From Margaritifera margaritifera (lineage: Eukaryota; Mollusca; Bivalvia; Unionida; Margaritiferidae), in contig JAQPZY010001638.1 of NCBI GenBank assembly GCA_029931535.1, positions 4,650,001 through 4,714,000 of the forward strand: a stretch of DNA of 64,000 nt, given 5' to 3'. Both the position numbers and the translations under genes were made by a program. How positions within the stretch are numbered: the first letter of the stretch is position 1; each line of letters opens with the position of its first letter. This document shows positions 40,735-52,083 of this stretch, in pieces. Below the pieces are notes generated by a model, which did no database searches, was not told where the DNA came from, and saw nothing but the letters and a program-made list of their open reading frames with translations.

Positions 40735-41935
40735 AACTGCTCATCAGAATTCAACCAGATTTCACAGATGGCAGTTTATGCAAATGATGCTGATCTGCCA
40801 TCAAATATGGTTTTTTTAAACGACTTGTGACATGTAGTTGGTCCTAAATAAAATTGGTGCAGATCTGACATTCAATATGGCTGCTATGCAAGCCATCTTA
40901 AAAATCTTGTTGCTACTCTTAAATGGAAAGACATGTCAACATTGGGTTTTCACCAGAAGACTTCTTATGATGTCTAGTTGGTCCTAAATGAAAATGTTGC
41001 TGCCCAGACATCCAATATGGCCACCACAGAAGCCATCTTGCAAATCTTGTTACAGCTGCTACTCCTGGGTGAACAGTTATATCAGCATGGTGTTTTCACT
41101 ACAAGATTTATTATTGTATCTAATTGGTCCTAAATGAAATGGCACCAGTCCACATTAAAATGACACCTAGATTACTTAAAAGTGTCAAAAACCCATGAAG
41201 AAGTGGTGTGTTAGGTGTACAATTATAATTTCTCAATTTACAAACCTTGTCTCTTATTAGATATTTATCAAAGAGACCATGTATTAGAATGGTTTTATTC
41301 TTGCTGTCTTCACTCCAAACATAATTCTCATGGTTTGGGTCCATTTTAGTATCAAGCTTGTTTCGGCTGCTTGTGGTGTTGTAGAAAGTAATGTAGTGGA
41401 CAAGTGTACTGTGTTGAGTAAAGTGATAACCGGGATGAGTATCTGTTGCAACCTGGTACAAGCGCTTTAGACAAATGTTGCTGCCATCTTGAAAATCTTG
41501 TTATTACTACTACTCCTGAATGGAAAGTCGCGTCAGCATGGGGTTTTCACCATAAGACTTTTCGTGACTTGTAGCTGATCGTAAATAAAAAATGGGCTAA
41601 TCTGATATCCAATGTAGCTGCCACACCAGCCTTCTTGAAAATCTTGTTGCTACTCCTCCTAAATGGAATGTCATATCAACATGGGGTTTCACCAGAAGAC
41701 TAATTATGACGTCTGGTTGGTCCCTAATGAAAATGGTGCTGATCTGACCTCAAATATGGTCATCATGGCAGCCATCCTGAAAATCTCCTAGTCTCTACTC
41801 CTAAATAGGGAGTCACATGGACATTGGATATTCACCAGATGACTTTTTATAGTGTCTTGTTGATCCTGAATGAAAAGGATGCCAGTCTAACATCAAATAT
41901 GGCCAACATGGTGGCTATCTTGAACATCTTGTTTT
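40735..41935 (+). repeat. Tandem-core repeat family P1, split array
   Basis: Units at 40770-41140 and 41465-41935 carry 'catgtagttggtcctaaat', 'catccaatatggccaccac' and 'gccatcttgaaaatcttgtt'. They are separated by a 320-bp unrelated insert (41141-41464). The array is cut off on the right by the DIRS element starting at 41937. Confidence 0.75.
41141..41464. other. Unidentified insert within a P1 unit
   Basis: The insert breaks a P1 core unit ('aaatggcaccagtc' on the left, 'tgctgccatcttg' on the right). The minus strand is open for about 110 codons (41461 to 41120) but the predicted peptide matches no family I know. It could be a processed transcript fragment or a short transposon. Confidence 0.4.
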
Positions 41936-42436
41936 TAATAGCAGTAATACAAAACCTGCTACTATTGCATTGCTGCCTTTTCTGGGGCACCAAGTTCACA
42001 GTCCAAGCTAAATATTCCCTCCTCCAGTTAGCAGTTGGAGGCCCAGGATTGAAAAGAGCATGATCCCAGCCTGATTTCATAGTCATAGCCAACATATTGA
42101 ATACCTTCATCTTTTTCCTTGGACATTCAAGTACACAGGTGCCAAAATCACTCGTCAAAATTTGTCTTCGTTCTGTTTTTTTTTTAACATCTATTCAGCC
42201 AGTCTTGTATCTTATTTGTGTCAGTTGAGTTTTTTCTCTCCATTCCTTGCATTATTTCAGTCTTCTTTGTGTGTTCCTTTTGCTAATTTTGAAGGGTTTT
42301 GCATCTTACTCAGCCGACAGTTTTTCTGTTTTGTGTTAACCCCTTAGTAACCCATGTTCAGATAAGTATTACCTACCCTTTTCTTCATCCCAGTTATCTT
42401 GTTTTTGTGGTTGCTTTTTCTCTTGTAGAGATTAAT

Positions 42437-42490
42437 ATGTCACAGGATGTGGGTAAGTGCAGGCACAAGAAGGCATGGAAGTCTGGAACC
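42437..42490 (+). pseudogene. DIRS gag start, truncated
   Basis: MSQDVGKCRHKKAW begins 42437, preceded by a ttgtagag stretch that parallels 5704-5735 in fragment A. The frame stays open to 42556, but from about 42490 the sequence belongs to the RNase H region in another frame, so a large internal deletion joins the two. Confidence 0.5.
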
Positions 42491-42830
42491 TCATCTGATG
42501 GTCCGTCTTCTCAGAGATCAGAGCCTGCCATATTCTGGGCAAAAGGAATGTCCTAACAGATGGCCTGTCCAGACAGGGCTGTGTAGTCCTCATGGAATTG
42601 TCTCTGCATGTGTCAGTAGCACATGCTTTTCAGATGTGGGAGAGACCATTAGTGGACTTGTTTGCTATGAGGCTGAACAACAAGCTCCCCTTTTATGTCT
42701 CTCCAGTGCCAGATCGCAGAGCCTGGGCAGTGGACACTTTCAGCCTCAGGTAGGGTCGTCTGTACGCTTATGCCTTCCCACCTTTCAAAATAATTCTGTA
42801 GGTGCTCCACATCCTGGCTCATCCTCATAG
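42490..42830 (+). pseudogene. DIRS RNase H C-terminal tail
   Basis: From 42533 in one frame: GKRNVLTDGLSRQG, MWERPLVDLFAMRLNNKLPF, YVSPVPDRRAWAVDTFSL, then TAG. The VDLFA.RLN.KLP.YVSPVPD..AWAVD signature is the same as at 19075-19190 and typical of DIRS elements. Confidence 0.85.
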
Positions 42831-43039
42831 CCCCGCTGTGGTCACAACAGTCATGGTTCAACAATTAACTTGACCTTTTGGTAGATGAGCCCAAGAGAAT
42901 ACCACAGAGTAGGGACCTGCTGTCACTGCACGGGGGGGGGGTCTCCTACACAACAACCCACAGAATCTCCACCTTCATGCTTGACTTGTCCCAAATGATG
43001 TATGTGCCAAGACCAAGGTTGCCAACTGCTTTGCCCAGG

Positions 43040-43660
43040 CTAGGAGGCAACCCACTTCCAAAGTTTATGATGCAAAGTGGAGAATCTTCTGTAAATGGTA
43101 CAGTAGGAAAATAAGTTGATCCTAGCTGTCCCCCTTTAAAGTCAGTTGTAGACTATCTTCTTTTCCTTTTTGAGGAAAGAGAATGTTCTGTTTCAACTGT
43201 TAAGGGCTATAGGATCCCTTTCCACCTCAAGTTCTCTCAGGAATTCACCATTGGGTCGGACCCTCATCTTTCTGATCTCGTCAGGTATTTTGAGCTTCAG
43301 AAGCCAGTATCTCACTCATTATTGATTAGATGGAACCTTTTTTGTGTTCTTTGAACATTATCAAAACCCCCTTGTGAACCTTTGAGTGAAGCTTTATTTG
43401 TAGACCTTACCCTTAAGACAGTCTTCCTCCTATCCTTTGCGTCGGTGAGGACGAGCGAGTTTCATGCCTTGTCAGTGGAAAAGGGTTGTTTACAGTTCAA
43501 TGGTGACTATGATATTCTCTGCTTCGCCAACCAGGGTTTCTGGTTAAGAATCATTAGCTCCAGTTCCTATTGAAATTCCCAGTCTCGATCATATATGTGC
43601 TTGGGATGATCAAGATAGGCTCCTTTGCCCACCAAAGGGTTAGTGCCATCAGCCTCCCTC
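43040..43660 (+). pseudogene. DIRS tyrosine recombinase N-terminal half, multiple breaks
   Basis: Pieces in changing frames: KVYDAKWRIFCKWYSRK at the start, then LSGIHHWVGPS-type sequence, and the segment at 43410-43510 whose frame reads FASVRTSEFHALSVEKG. 'AK.W..FC.WC' and 'aSakRvSElhALSvd' are family landmarks around the catalytic Arg I. No catalytic C-terminus follows before the right repeat. Confidence 0.65.
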
Positions 43661-44011
43661 AAAAGTGGTAAATTCAGCAAGGCGTTGTATTGCTGTTATT
43701 AAAATGTAGTTTTTGGGTGGGGGTAAAACTAATTTTAATTGTGTAATTCGTACCTGCTTCTATTGCAAAGAATCCCTCCTCCCACAGATCTGCTGTCATG
43801 TAGTCTCTGTCCAAGTCCAAAGAGGAAGGTATTCTGTATGTTGGCTGTGACTAAGGAATCAGACTAGGATCATATTCTTTTCAATTCTGGGCCTCTAATT
43901 ACTAATTGGAGGAGGGTATTTTTAGCTTGGACTGAGGACTTCGTGTCCTAGAAAAGGTAAGTAATGCAGTAGCGGCAGGTAAGTATTATGTAATTACAAT
44001 GAATTTTACCC

Positions 44012-44667
44012 CTACCCCGAACTACATTTTATGTATTATCACAGTGTAAGAGCAAGTTATTGTATTTTTCAGGTGAACTGTATGTAAGGTACATTCCTGT
44101 CGTCCTGATGGTATGGAAGGAACTTGTGTGTAAAATTTGCTAAACCAGATGTTGTGTAGTGGCCCATTCTTCAGCTGTCGATTCTTCCCATCATAATCTC
44201 TCAGCTGTCCATGTGATGAGATATTTGTGCTCTCAAATAGATTATAAGCCTGTCAACATAACTGTAGTACCTAATAATTCATTAAATGGATCCTCTAAAA
44301 CTTGACAGTTATCACAAAAATAATGTTATATGTTACAAAAAGAAGGGAAAATTATCTCCGTTTGTTTACCCTTGTAATTTTTCTTAAACATTTCTGTCTC
44401 TAACAATACATCTAAAGGCGTGTGTCTGTGTGTGTGTGTGTGTATGTGTGTGTATATATATACACATATATATATACACACACACACACATACATACATA
44501 CATACATACATACATACAGGGCTGTTGCTAATTTGCGCTGGACGAAATTGTGCTCCAGACAAGCATCACCTTCAGTGCCCCCCAGTTGGAAAAAGTACCG
44601 CAAACTATGCAAAACGGCACCCCCTTTGGCTTTGGTGCCCCGTATCACCCGCCCCTTATGACAGCCA

Positions 44668-44698
<31 letters not shown>

Positions 44699-45300
44699 TA
44701 TTTGAGTGTGATATTCTCAATGTATCTGCTATAGACTTGGATCTTTGGATCTTTTCGGGGAAAAAAGACAACATTTTATCTTTCTTTAAGATCATACATG
44801 TAGTACACAAAATAAATTGCTGGTATTTTTCTTTATAGAGTAATGGTCTGTAATTGAATGCTAATAATTATTTGCTAATCTGCTTTTGGATAAAACGAGA
44901 ACTCGATTCCTTGTTTCATCTCTAGTGTCATGCTGTATGTACAATGTGGAATGCTTTGATATTGATGCACATGTTGAAATATGCTTTTGCATTTTGTATA
45001 CTATTTTTCATTCACAAGCTTCTCGGTGTGTGTCACAGAGGTGGCAGAAGTGTAAAAATACAACTTTCTAAATAAACACTTAAAACAAGTTCAGTTTTTT
45101 TGGTTCTGTAATCAAGTTCTGTCACACTAAGATAAACCAACTGATTCAATTATTCTTTAATTTTTTCCCCGGAGATCAATTTAATTTGCAAGAAAGGTTT
45201 TCCAAAATCATTTTTAGGTCTGTTTATTTCTTTGCACTAGAAAATGTTATTGTTCAGTTATTTAAGATTTGAAACTTTTGCAACATATTATTTTATTCGA
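44012..45300. other. Intergenic; microsatellites only
   Basis: Apart from the compound microsatellite at 44420-44518 and (TA)n near 44669-44699, no gene or element was recognised. The ORFs reading through these tracts (CVCVCV, IYIYIY) are artefacts of the repeats. Confidence 0.5.
44420..44518. repeat. Compound microsatellite (TG)n(TA)n(CA)n(CATA)n
   Basis: The TG-rich left part and the CA-rich right part are mutually complementary, so the tract can fold into a hairpin. A second tract (gt)(ta)n occurs at 44669-44699. Confidence 0.95.
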
Positions 45301-45545
45301 AGGGGCCACGGTGGCTAAGTGGTCTACAGCACTCGCCTTTACAGATCACTGACATTTCACCTCTGTCCATGTGAGTTTGAGTTTCAGCTCGGCCAACACG
45401 GGTATGTAAAATAGCTTGCCTGTAGCTTCCAGTAGGTCAGTGGTTCTTCATGAGGTTTTCCCGGATTCTCCCTCCACCAAATATACTGACCACCATGTAT
45501 AGTCTATTTTGTGCTGAAAAATGGCATTAAACCCACAAAACCAAT
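45301..45545 (+). mobile_element. tRNA-derived SINE, second family
   Basis: The head has an A-box-like gtggctaagtgg (45311-45322) and a B-box-like gagtttgagtttc downstream. The 3' part ends 'gtgctgaaaaatggcattaaaccc', the type of end common in animal SINEs. It differs from the 28589 family in body and tail. Confidence 0.6.
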
Positions 45546-47400
45546 ATTTGAAGTACTTTTGATTGTCCCACTCCATGAAGACCTTTCAAATTAGTAAAAG
45601 AATTTTTTTTTTTTTTTTAATGCAAGCCAATCTTCCATCAAATGTGGCCATGGTTACTAAAAACAGAACAATATTTAAATGAATTCTTTTCTCAAATTTC
45701 TGCATACAATTTGACAAAATTTACAGAAAGCATCCAGGGTTGAGGTTCTGTATAAATGATGCCAACCTGAGATCAAATAAGGCCACCATTACTAAATATA
45801 GAAAAACCTTTAAAAGACTTGTATAACAGAACAGAATTTGATCAAATTTAACAGAAAGTATCCTGATGTGAAGACCATTAAAATGTGCACAAACGATGCC
45901 AATCCTCTTATCAAATATGGCTGCCATTACCCCCAAACAGAAAAAGTCTCTAAAACTACTACAACAAAACAGCTGAATTGAATTTGACCCAATTTGACAG
46001 AAAATGTCCTTTCATGAAGACCTTTCCAACAGAAAAAAGGTAGGTTGTAACAGAAACTAATGTATGTTTTTACCCATTCTAAAGATATGATATTTTACAG
46101 ATGATTGTTGAACTAAGAAACCACTTTAATTATCGGGAAGGGCCAGAGGAACTTGGGTTATAATTAACCCAACTTCCTCTGGCCCAGTAAGCTTTTTTAG
46201 GTAACCTGACCATAAGTCTAAGTGAGCTTATGATCCGTCGTGCATCATTTGTACCCAATTGCGGTTTACAGCTTGGTCTCAAAAGTACAAAGCATCCTGG
46301 CATAAAGGCCTTTCAGGTTTGTATAAATGATGCTGATCTGCTATCAGATATGGCTGCCATTACTAAAAGCAAAATCGAAAAACATTAAAATGACGTCTCC
46401 AAATTTGATCGGCAGAATTTGATCAAATTTAACGGAGATCAGTCTGCCATCAAATACAGTTGCCATAACTAAAAATAGAAAAACCTTCAAACAACTTCTC
46501 AAAAACTGCTCTTCAAAATTTTAAAAAAGCATCCTGGCATTGAGGTCTTTTAAATTTGTTCAGATGAGGCTTATCCATCATCATATATATCCACCAGTTA
46601 TAACAAGAGAAAAACGTTAAAATGACTTCTTGTCACTCCAAAGAATTTGGCTAAATTTGATGGAAAAATTCTGGCATGAATGTCTTTGAAATTTATTCAC
46701 ATGATGCTGATTTTCCATCAAATATTGTCACCATTACTAAAACTAGAAAAGCCTGTATGACTTCTCAAAATCTGCTTGACAGAATCTGACCAAATTTGGC
46801 AGAAAGCATCTTGGGATAGATGGCTTTGAATTTTGTACAATAATGCTGATCCACTTTCACTAAAAGTAGAAAAACCTAAAAATTACTACCACTTAAAACT
46901 GCTCAACAGAACTTGGTTAGATGTGAAAGAAAGCAATTGGATGGGAAGGTCTTCAAATTTGTTCAAAATATTGCCAATATGACCACCATTACTAAAGTAG
47001 AAAAACCTTTAAATGGCTTCTAAAAAGATATAATTTTACCAAACTTGACAGAAAGTATTCTTAAATAAATGTCTTTCAAGTTCAAATGATGCACATACAT
47101 TAATTAATGAAAACCAACAATATTTGCCTTGCTTTGTATATTTAACACCAGTCCCAAGAAAATGCATGCATACTACAAAATCTTCAAGTGTAAAGCAAAA
47201 GAATCTGCCATGTGTTAATTTCCTATATCTCTGATCTAAGAGAGAAGCAACACCAGCATTGATAGACTGTGTAGTAACTAAGTGCTCCAAATATTTATTT
47301 CCATTCCACAATTTCAATATATGTATGAATTTGCATTCACAAATGAACATGTAGGTTACGAAATGAGCAATATTGGGCTCACTTGGGCCTCTTGTCTTGT
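45546..47400 (+). mobile_element. Tandem-core element family P2 (two arrays around a palindrome)
   Basis: Units of ~140 bp recur ('gatgccaatctgccatcaaa', 'tatggctgccattactaaaa', 'cagaatttgaccaaatttga', 'aagcatcctggcatgaag') at 45546-46080 and 46290-47080. Between them are a 46-bp palindrome and a start-like 'taagtgagcttatgatccgt'. The right end has the small stem gggctcacttgggcc (47375-47389) followed by tcttgt. A 3' stem and internal tandem units are the plan of Helentron/pearl-like elements; the assignment is inferred. Confidence 0.65.
46140..46185. repeat. 46-bp near-perfect palindrome
   Basis: gggccagaggaacttgggtt at 46140 pairs with its complement ending at 46185, with one mismatch and almost no loop. 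It sits at the junction of two P2 arrays, probably at element termini. Confidence 0.9.
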
Positions 47401-47999
47401 ATCGGTCTACTGGCTGAGATATTATTTCTTTGAGCGATCACCATATTTTCACCATAGTTGCCTTCCCTGAACAATTTCTTGTTGTAAACTAGTATGCAGA
47501 GATGGCCAGAATAATATTACTTTAAATATATGCTACATTAAGAATCGAGTTATTCTTCCTTTATAATATAGACACGATACAATTTTTTAGACTGAGGCCC
47601 TTAAGTTCTTTACCATTATCATTGTTTTGATTCAATGGACACGTGCGTGAAAAGGGGTTCGTCTCTCTTACCGAAAAAAAGATTGCTCAGTTGGAAACGT
47701 CATGCATCTTACACATTTGTATCCAGTGGTATATTTACACAAGAAGAAAACACCAAAACATTATCATGTAAGTGTTCTTTGTTTGCAAGCAAGGATATAA
47801 TGCAACCTAGTTTACCAAGTCCACTTCTGACTGGCATTGACGATTGAACGTACTAGGTTGATCTGAACACAATAAAAATATTCTGGACAGTGAGAGAAGT
47901 AATTATATTTTAATGTCCGGATATTTGAATTAATGACTACTTTGAATTGAGCTCGTTAGCACTACTGGTCCTAGACCAGAAGAGCTTATGGGATGGCCT
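47401..47999. other. Intergenic, one unexplained ORF
   Basis: 47635-47847 is open for 70 codons from an ATG (MDTCVKRGSSLLPKKRLLSW..., ending GIDD). I recognise no domain and no splice or promoter context supports it. The rest is featureless. Confidence 0.4.
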
Positions 48000-49010
48000 G
48001 TTGTCTGTCGTCCGTTCATTAGCACAAGTTTCTTGTTACTATTCAACTTTTCTCGAGGGTTGCCATGAAACTTTAAACACGCATTCATCCAAAGGTATGC
48101 ATGGTCCTAAATGAAAATGGTGCCACTCGGACATCCAAAATGTGGCCACGACTGCAGTCATCTTGAAATTCTTGTTGCCACCCCTCCTGAATGGATGGTC
48201 ATATCAACATGGACTTTTAACCAGAAGATGATGTCTAGTTGATCCTAAATGAAAATGGAGCCAATCTGGCCTTCAGTATGGTAACTATGATGGCCATCTT
48301 GGAAATCTTGCTATTGCAATTCCACCTGAATAAATGGTCATATCAACATTGGGGTTTTCACCAAAAGACTTCTTATGATATATATTTAGTCCTAAATGAA
48401 AATGTTGCTGATCTTGCATCCAATATTGCTGACATGGCAGCCATCTTGAAATTATGAAATTATTGCAATCAATACTCCATTTTAGCAGGAAGTCATATTG
48501 ACATTGGGTTTTAATCAGAATTGTGATCTCTAATTGGTGCCAATCTGACGGCCAGTATGGCCATCATAGTTGCCATTTTGAAAGTACTTTTATCGCTACT
48601 AGTCCTGAATATATGGCCATATCAACATGGGTTTTTCACCACAAGAATTCTTGGATACCTAGTTCGTGATAAATTAAAATATTGCCAGTCTAACATCCAA
48701 TATGGCTGCCATGATGGCTATCTTGAAAATCTTTTTGTTGCTACACATCATGAAGGGATGATCATGTTGACATGGGTTTTCACCAAAAGACTTGTAATGA
48801 TGTCTAGTTGGTCCTAAATGAAAATGGTGCTGATCATGCTTCCAATATGGCTGGCCAATTTAAAAATCTTGTATTAAGTCGAGAATATCAGAAATGGTTT
48901 TAGCACTCGTTTTTTTGTTTTTTTGTTTGTTTTTTTTTAAAATTGATCTTTGATTCGTGGAAATCCATTTTGGCTAGTAGAGTGTCAGTGTCTTTGAGGG
49001 ACTTTTTTTT
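48000..49010 (+). repeat. Tandem-core repeat family P1, near full-length copy
   Basis: It starts with 'ctgtcgtccgttcattagca...ttgccatgaaactttaaac', which looks like the family 5' end. Six ~140-bp units follow ('ggtcctaaatgaaaatggtg', 'tcatatcaacatggggtttt'). The tail is at 48880-49010 ('gaatatcagaaatggtttta', 'gtgtcagtgtctttgaggga'). This copy best shows the order of start, units and tail. Confidence 0.75.
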
Positions 49011-49965
49011 TTTCAAGATGGTGGCATCGATTTTTAAGCAATTTTTGTATGTCATTTTTTACTACAAGGAATGCTTCATAAAAATAATGTAGCGCACCAA
49101 ACATACTGAATTAATAGATGTTTATCTCTGCTGGTTTTCCTGTCTGCACAGCACTGATTTCTTCCAGCACGTTGAATAATTCTTGCAGTTGGCTGACACA
49201 CAAGGCCAAAGCTAAAAAGCCAGAAGTATTCTGCATAAACATGACATATGATGGCGAGGTTGTTCTTTCCACTGCTTTTCTTTTGGCACATATATCAGTA
49301 ATGGATATTGTGAATTCCGTATTTGACAGGTGTTCTCAGCAAAAAGGATGAACTTATTAGCTTTTACAAATATTAAAAAATTTGTTCCATATGGACAAGT
49401 TATCTTCACACAAAATCTCACTGGCAGATTTTATTTTCATTTACTTTGAACACGACTTTCAACTGCTCCATGTGGTAGATCATATAGATCCTTTTAGAAT
49501 GTCTTGTTTAGCATAAGGTGAGTTGGGAAGTGCATATTAAAAGATTCCATGAATCAAAATCCATACAAACAAAACTGCTGCCTATATTTTTTGGGGTGAA
49601 ATTTTTCATGTGAATTAGGGCTCCTACTGCAGTTCTTGAACCTTCTCATGTCCTATATTAATTGTTATTAAGGAATTTAAACCCATATTACAATAACTGT
49701 TAAGGATAGGACAATAAGACTTGTTGGGTGTCTAATTCAACGTGTGAGATGAGTAGTACATATCCGAACATTCCATTCACCACCAGAGAAGGCAGGTGGG
49801 TTATGTTGGACTGTTTTGTTTAACATTAAGGAAGTTTGGTTGTGCATATCAGAACGTTCGATATTCCATGAGGTATGTCGTATAGCAGAGCTCTCTCTAG
49901 GATTTTTAAACTAGAAACTCTGGATCCCAGGCTTGCCGAAACGGGGGGGGGGGGGGGGGGCACAG
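49011..49965. other. Intergenic, nothing recognised
   Basis: A G-run lies at 49942-49961. No gene or repeat family was identified. Confidence 0.45.
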
Positions 49966-50135
49966 ATTTGTTGATTTGGTGTTTTATGGCACAGGAACAC
50001 AAGTAGGTTTTTTAGTTAGAGTAAAGTGCCATGCCCAAGGACACACCATGGTAGCCGACCCAGACTGATCCAATTATAGGATTTGAACCCACACCCTTTT
50101 GGTCACGTGTGGCACGCTAACCACAGAGTACAGTG
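49966..50135 (-). mobile_element. tRNA-derived SINE, copy 3
   Basis: On the minus strand, the head is followed by a B box gggttcaaatcc (50090-50079). The body 'gtgtccttgggcatggcact' and tail 'tgtgttcctgtgccataaaa' match copies 1, 2 and 4. Confidence 0.8.
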
Positions 50136-50988
50136 AAATATTACAGTCCATCATACATTTTAGAAATTAAGATGTTACAATATTTTGTTATGTCTACCTT
50201 CAGTCATGTTTATGTGTGTCTTTGTAAGAGAAAGAGAGGGAGAGATTAGGTTGAAGTGAGATGTTTTCATGTGTATGTCTTTAAACAGCGCTTTTGTATG
50301 TGTATGACAGAAACGGGGAATATGAAAAGAAAATTACAAGTTCAGTAACCTTCCTTGTTGACAAGTTAATAATAATAAGAAGAAGAATAAGAATAAATGC
50401 AACAGCAATGTTATTATTATTATTATTAATCAAAGATGGTTACAGAAAATAGACTAAACGAATCTTGTAAAGAATTTTTTTTATCATAAATATCTGAACT
50501 GGAGCTAAATGTTTGATGATATAAAATGAAAAATAACAAAGACCATTACACGCGCTCAAGTACAAACTGAGGTTGTTAGGAAAAGGTTTTTTTTTTTTTT
50601 TTTATTTTTTTGTTTTTTTTTTAACCTGTAGTCTATTCAGTTTATCAAATTGTTTGATCGGCTAACCATTTAGCAATGTAATACATTGTGGATAACTGGG
50701 CCATTTTGCACTCGTCTGACCTGCTGGTATCATGCTATTGTTTTTCTATGATGAAAGGAATATTCCCTATTTTCTCCAACATTTTTTGTTTCGGCAGTCA
50801 GCGATTGCAATCGTAACACTTTTCGGTCATTTCTGTCAAGTCGAGAAATAACATGTGATGTAGATGTAGGAATACATATACATTGTATGGGTTTGGTGAT
50901 TTGTCGATTGTGACTTGTTCTCCTTCCGCTGCCATGTTGTGCCAAGTGAACAAAAGTAGTTCCGAATAGAGTTCTCAATGGCAGCAAA
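50136..50988. other. Intergenic, nothing recognised
   Basis: GA run at about 50230, (ATT)n near 50413, T-rich tract 50588-50622. No coding feature was supported. Confidence 0.45.
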
Positions 50989-51270
50989 TTACATCCGATC
51001 TTTTACGCCCCTCACAGCTCGTACTCCTTCAGAATAAATCGCTGCCTGAAGGCTATTTGGACCCCATGGTAATCTACACCTTAGTACATCATCTTTGTGA
51101 ATTAATACACGAATACGTTGACTGGATCCTATCTTGTATCCATTAGCACAGATTTTAACATAATCAACAAAGGGGGATGAACAACTAGAGCATGGGAGAC
51201 GGTGCAGATCCGCTTCATCGGACGTTAAAGATTTATTGCGACGTCTGCCATATGCTACCTTGTAACGTCG
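50989..51270 (-). other. Stop-free 93-codon segment, possible exon or decayed gene piece
   Basis: Reading the minus strand from 51270, the frame is open to TAA at 50991-50989 (…RRRNKSLTSDEADLHRLPC…, PFVDYVKICANGYKIGSS, VLIHKDDVLRCRLPWGPN, GVRAVRGVKDRM). Composition is balanced and less AT-rich than its surroundings, and it lacks an internal ATG until the last codon. I do not recognise the family. It may be a terminal exon of an unseen minus-strand gene or a transposon protein end. Confidence 0.35.
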
Positions 51271-51760
51271 TCAGCCCAGGGCTCTGTCTCAGCAAGTAAA
51301 GAATTTGACATATTCTTCCTACATATTAAGTAAAATCTTCAAATTCTGCACTAAAGCAGTTGTAGAGAAAAAAATCGTAGAAAATGCAATATGAATCGAG
51401 TCCAAGCATAGTGTTTTCTCCAGGTCGCATTTTACCACCAAATTACATCGTACTCGGCACCATTGCCGCTAAGTAAGCGCCTATATATTGTGATTTACTA
51501 TCCAATTTTGGATATTATTATTATTGGCGGACACGTATGTATGTTAAGAGGCTAACAACATAGTTCCAATCACTTGGCCTCATTTACTTTGTTTTGTTGT
51601 GATGACTTGGTAAGGTCAAACTAATATATATGTCTTGATTGTAATTTGAACTGTATACAATTCTTCATGAAAGTGTGTTAACGTGTTTTTTGCAAAATCT
51701 AAAATTGACCATGCTCATTACAGCACTTCCGTAGTCAAAACTTGACTTGGCGCTCTACAG
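51271..51760. other. Intergenic, nothing recognised
   Basis: No ORF or repeat could be supported. Confidence 0.4.
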
Positions 51761-52075
51761 CAGCGGTGGCTAATACGTCGATCGCAGTCGACCGGTCGAT
51801 CGCAAAGTAGTTTCTGGTAGACCGCACAGTGTTGGTATGACTCGTTAAAAAGTAGATCCCATCTCACTAAAGTCTGGCCACCCCTGACGTGTACATTTCT
51901 TAATAGACTTTGTAAAAAAAAAGTAAGAGTGTTTGATATATCCATAGCCACATTATGTGATTATTAAAAGATTCAATATTTTGCAACATGTTTCAATGTC
52001 TCGTGAAGGCGGGGGGCATACTGGTAGACAGTGTTGGTATGACTCGGTAAAAAGTAGATCCCATGTCACTAAAGT
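51761..52075. mobile_element. hAT-type MITE (or two fused copies)
   Basis: cagcggtggctaatacgtcg at 51761 and ctggccacccctg ending 51886 resemble inverted hAT ends (cagggGTGGCca type). The segment 'agtgttggtatgactcg.taaaaagtagatccca' occurs at 51829 and again at 52028. ctctacag is present exactly at 51753-51760 and 52076-52083, an 8-bp duplication of hAT size, which argues that the insertion runs to 52075 with a truncated second copy. Confidence 0.55.
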
Positions 52076-52083
52076 CTCTACAG

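Larger units (their letters stand above)
41937..44011 (+). mobile_element. DIRS-type retroelement D with inverted terminal repeats, internally deleted
   Basis: The left end (41937-42140) and right end (about 43800-44011) are inverted copies over about 180 bp (for example 'agtccaagctaaatattccc' on the left and the complementary 'ggagggtatttttagcttgg' on the right). Next to the right repeat, 43724-43772 is complementary to the outermost 43963-44011, as in the DIRS-1 internal complementary region. Inside are a leader, a gag start (ATG 42437), an RNase H tail and recombinase remnants; RT is gone. It interrupts a P1 array. Confidence 0.85.

Noticed and set aside
44412..44810. ORFs on both strands with CVCV, HTHT and IYIY
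   Set aside because: These are translations of the compound TG/TA/CA/CATA microsatellite.
45301..45385. Second possible tRNA gene
   Set aside because: The A/B-box-like head continues into a SINE-type body and the B box deviates from consensus.
48239..48457. Repeated small ORFs (ILNENGANLA..., MVAILEILLL) in P1 arrays
   Set aside because: They recur because the ~140-bp unit is repeated; unit lengths vary and frames are not kept between units.
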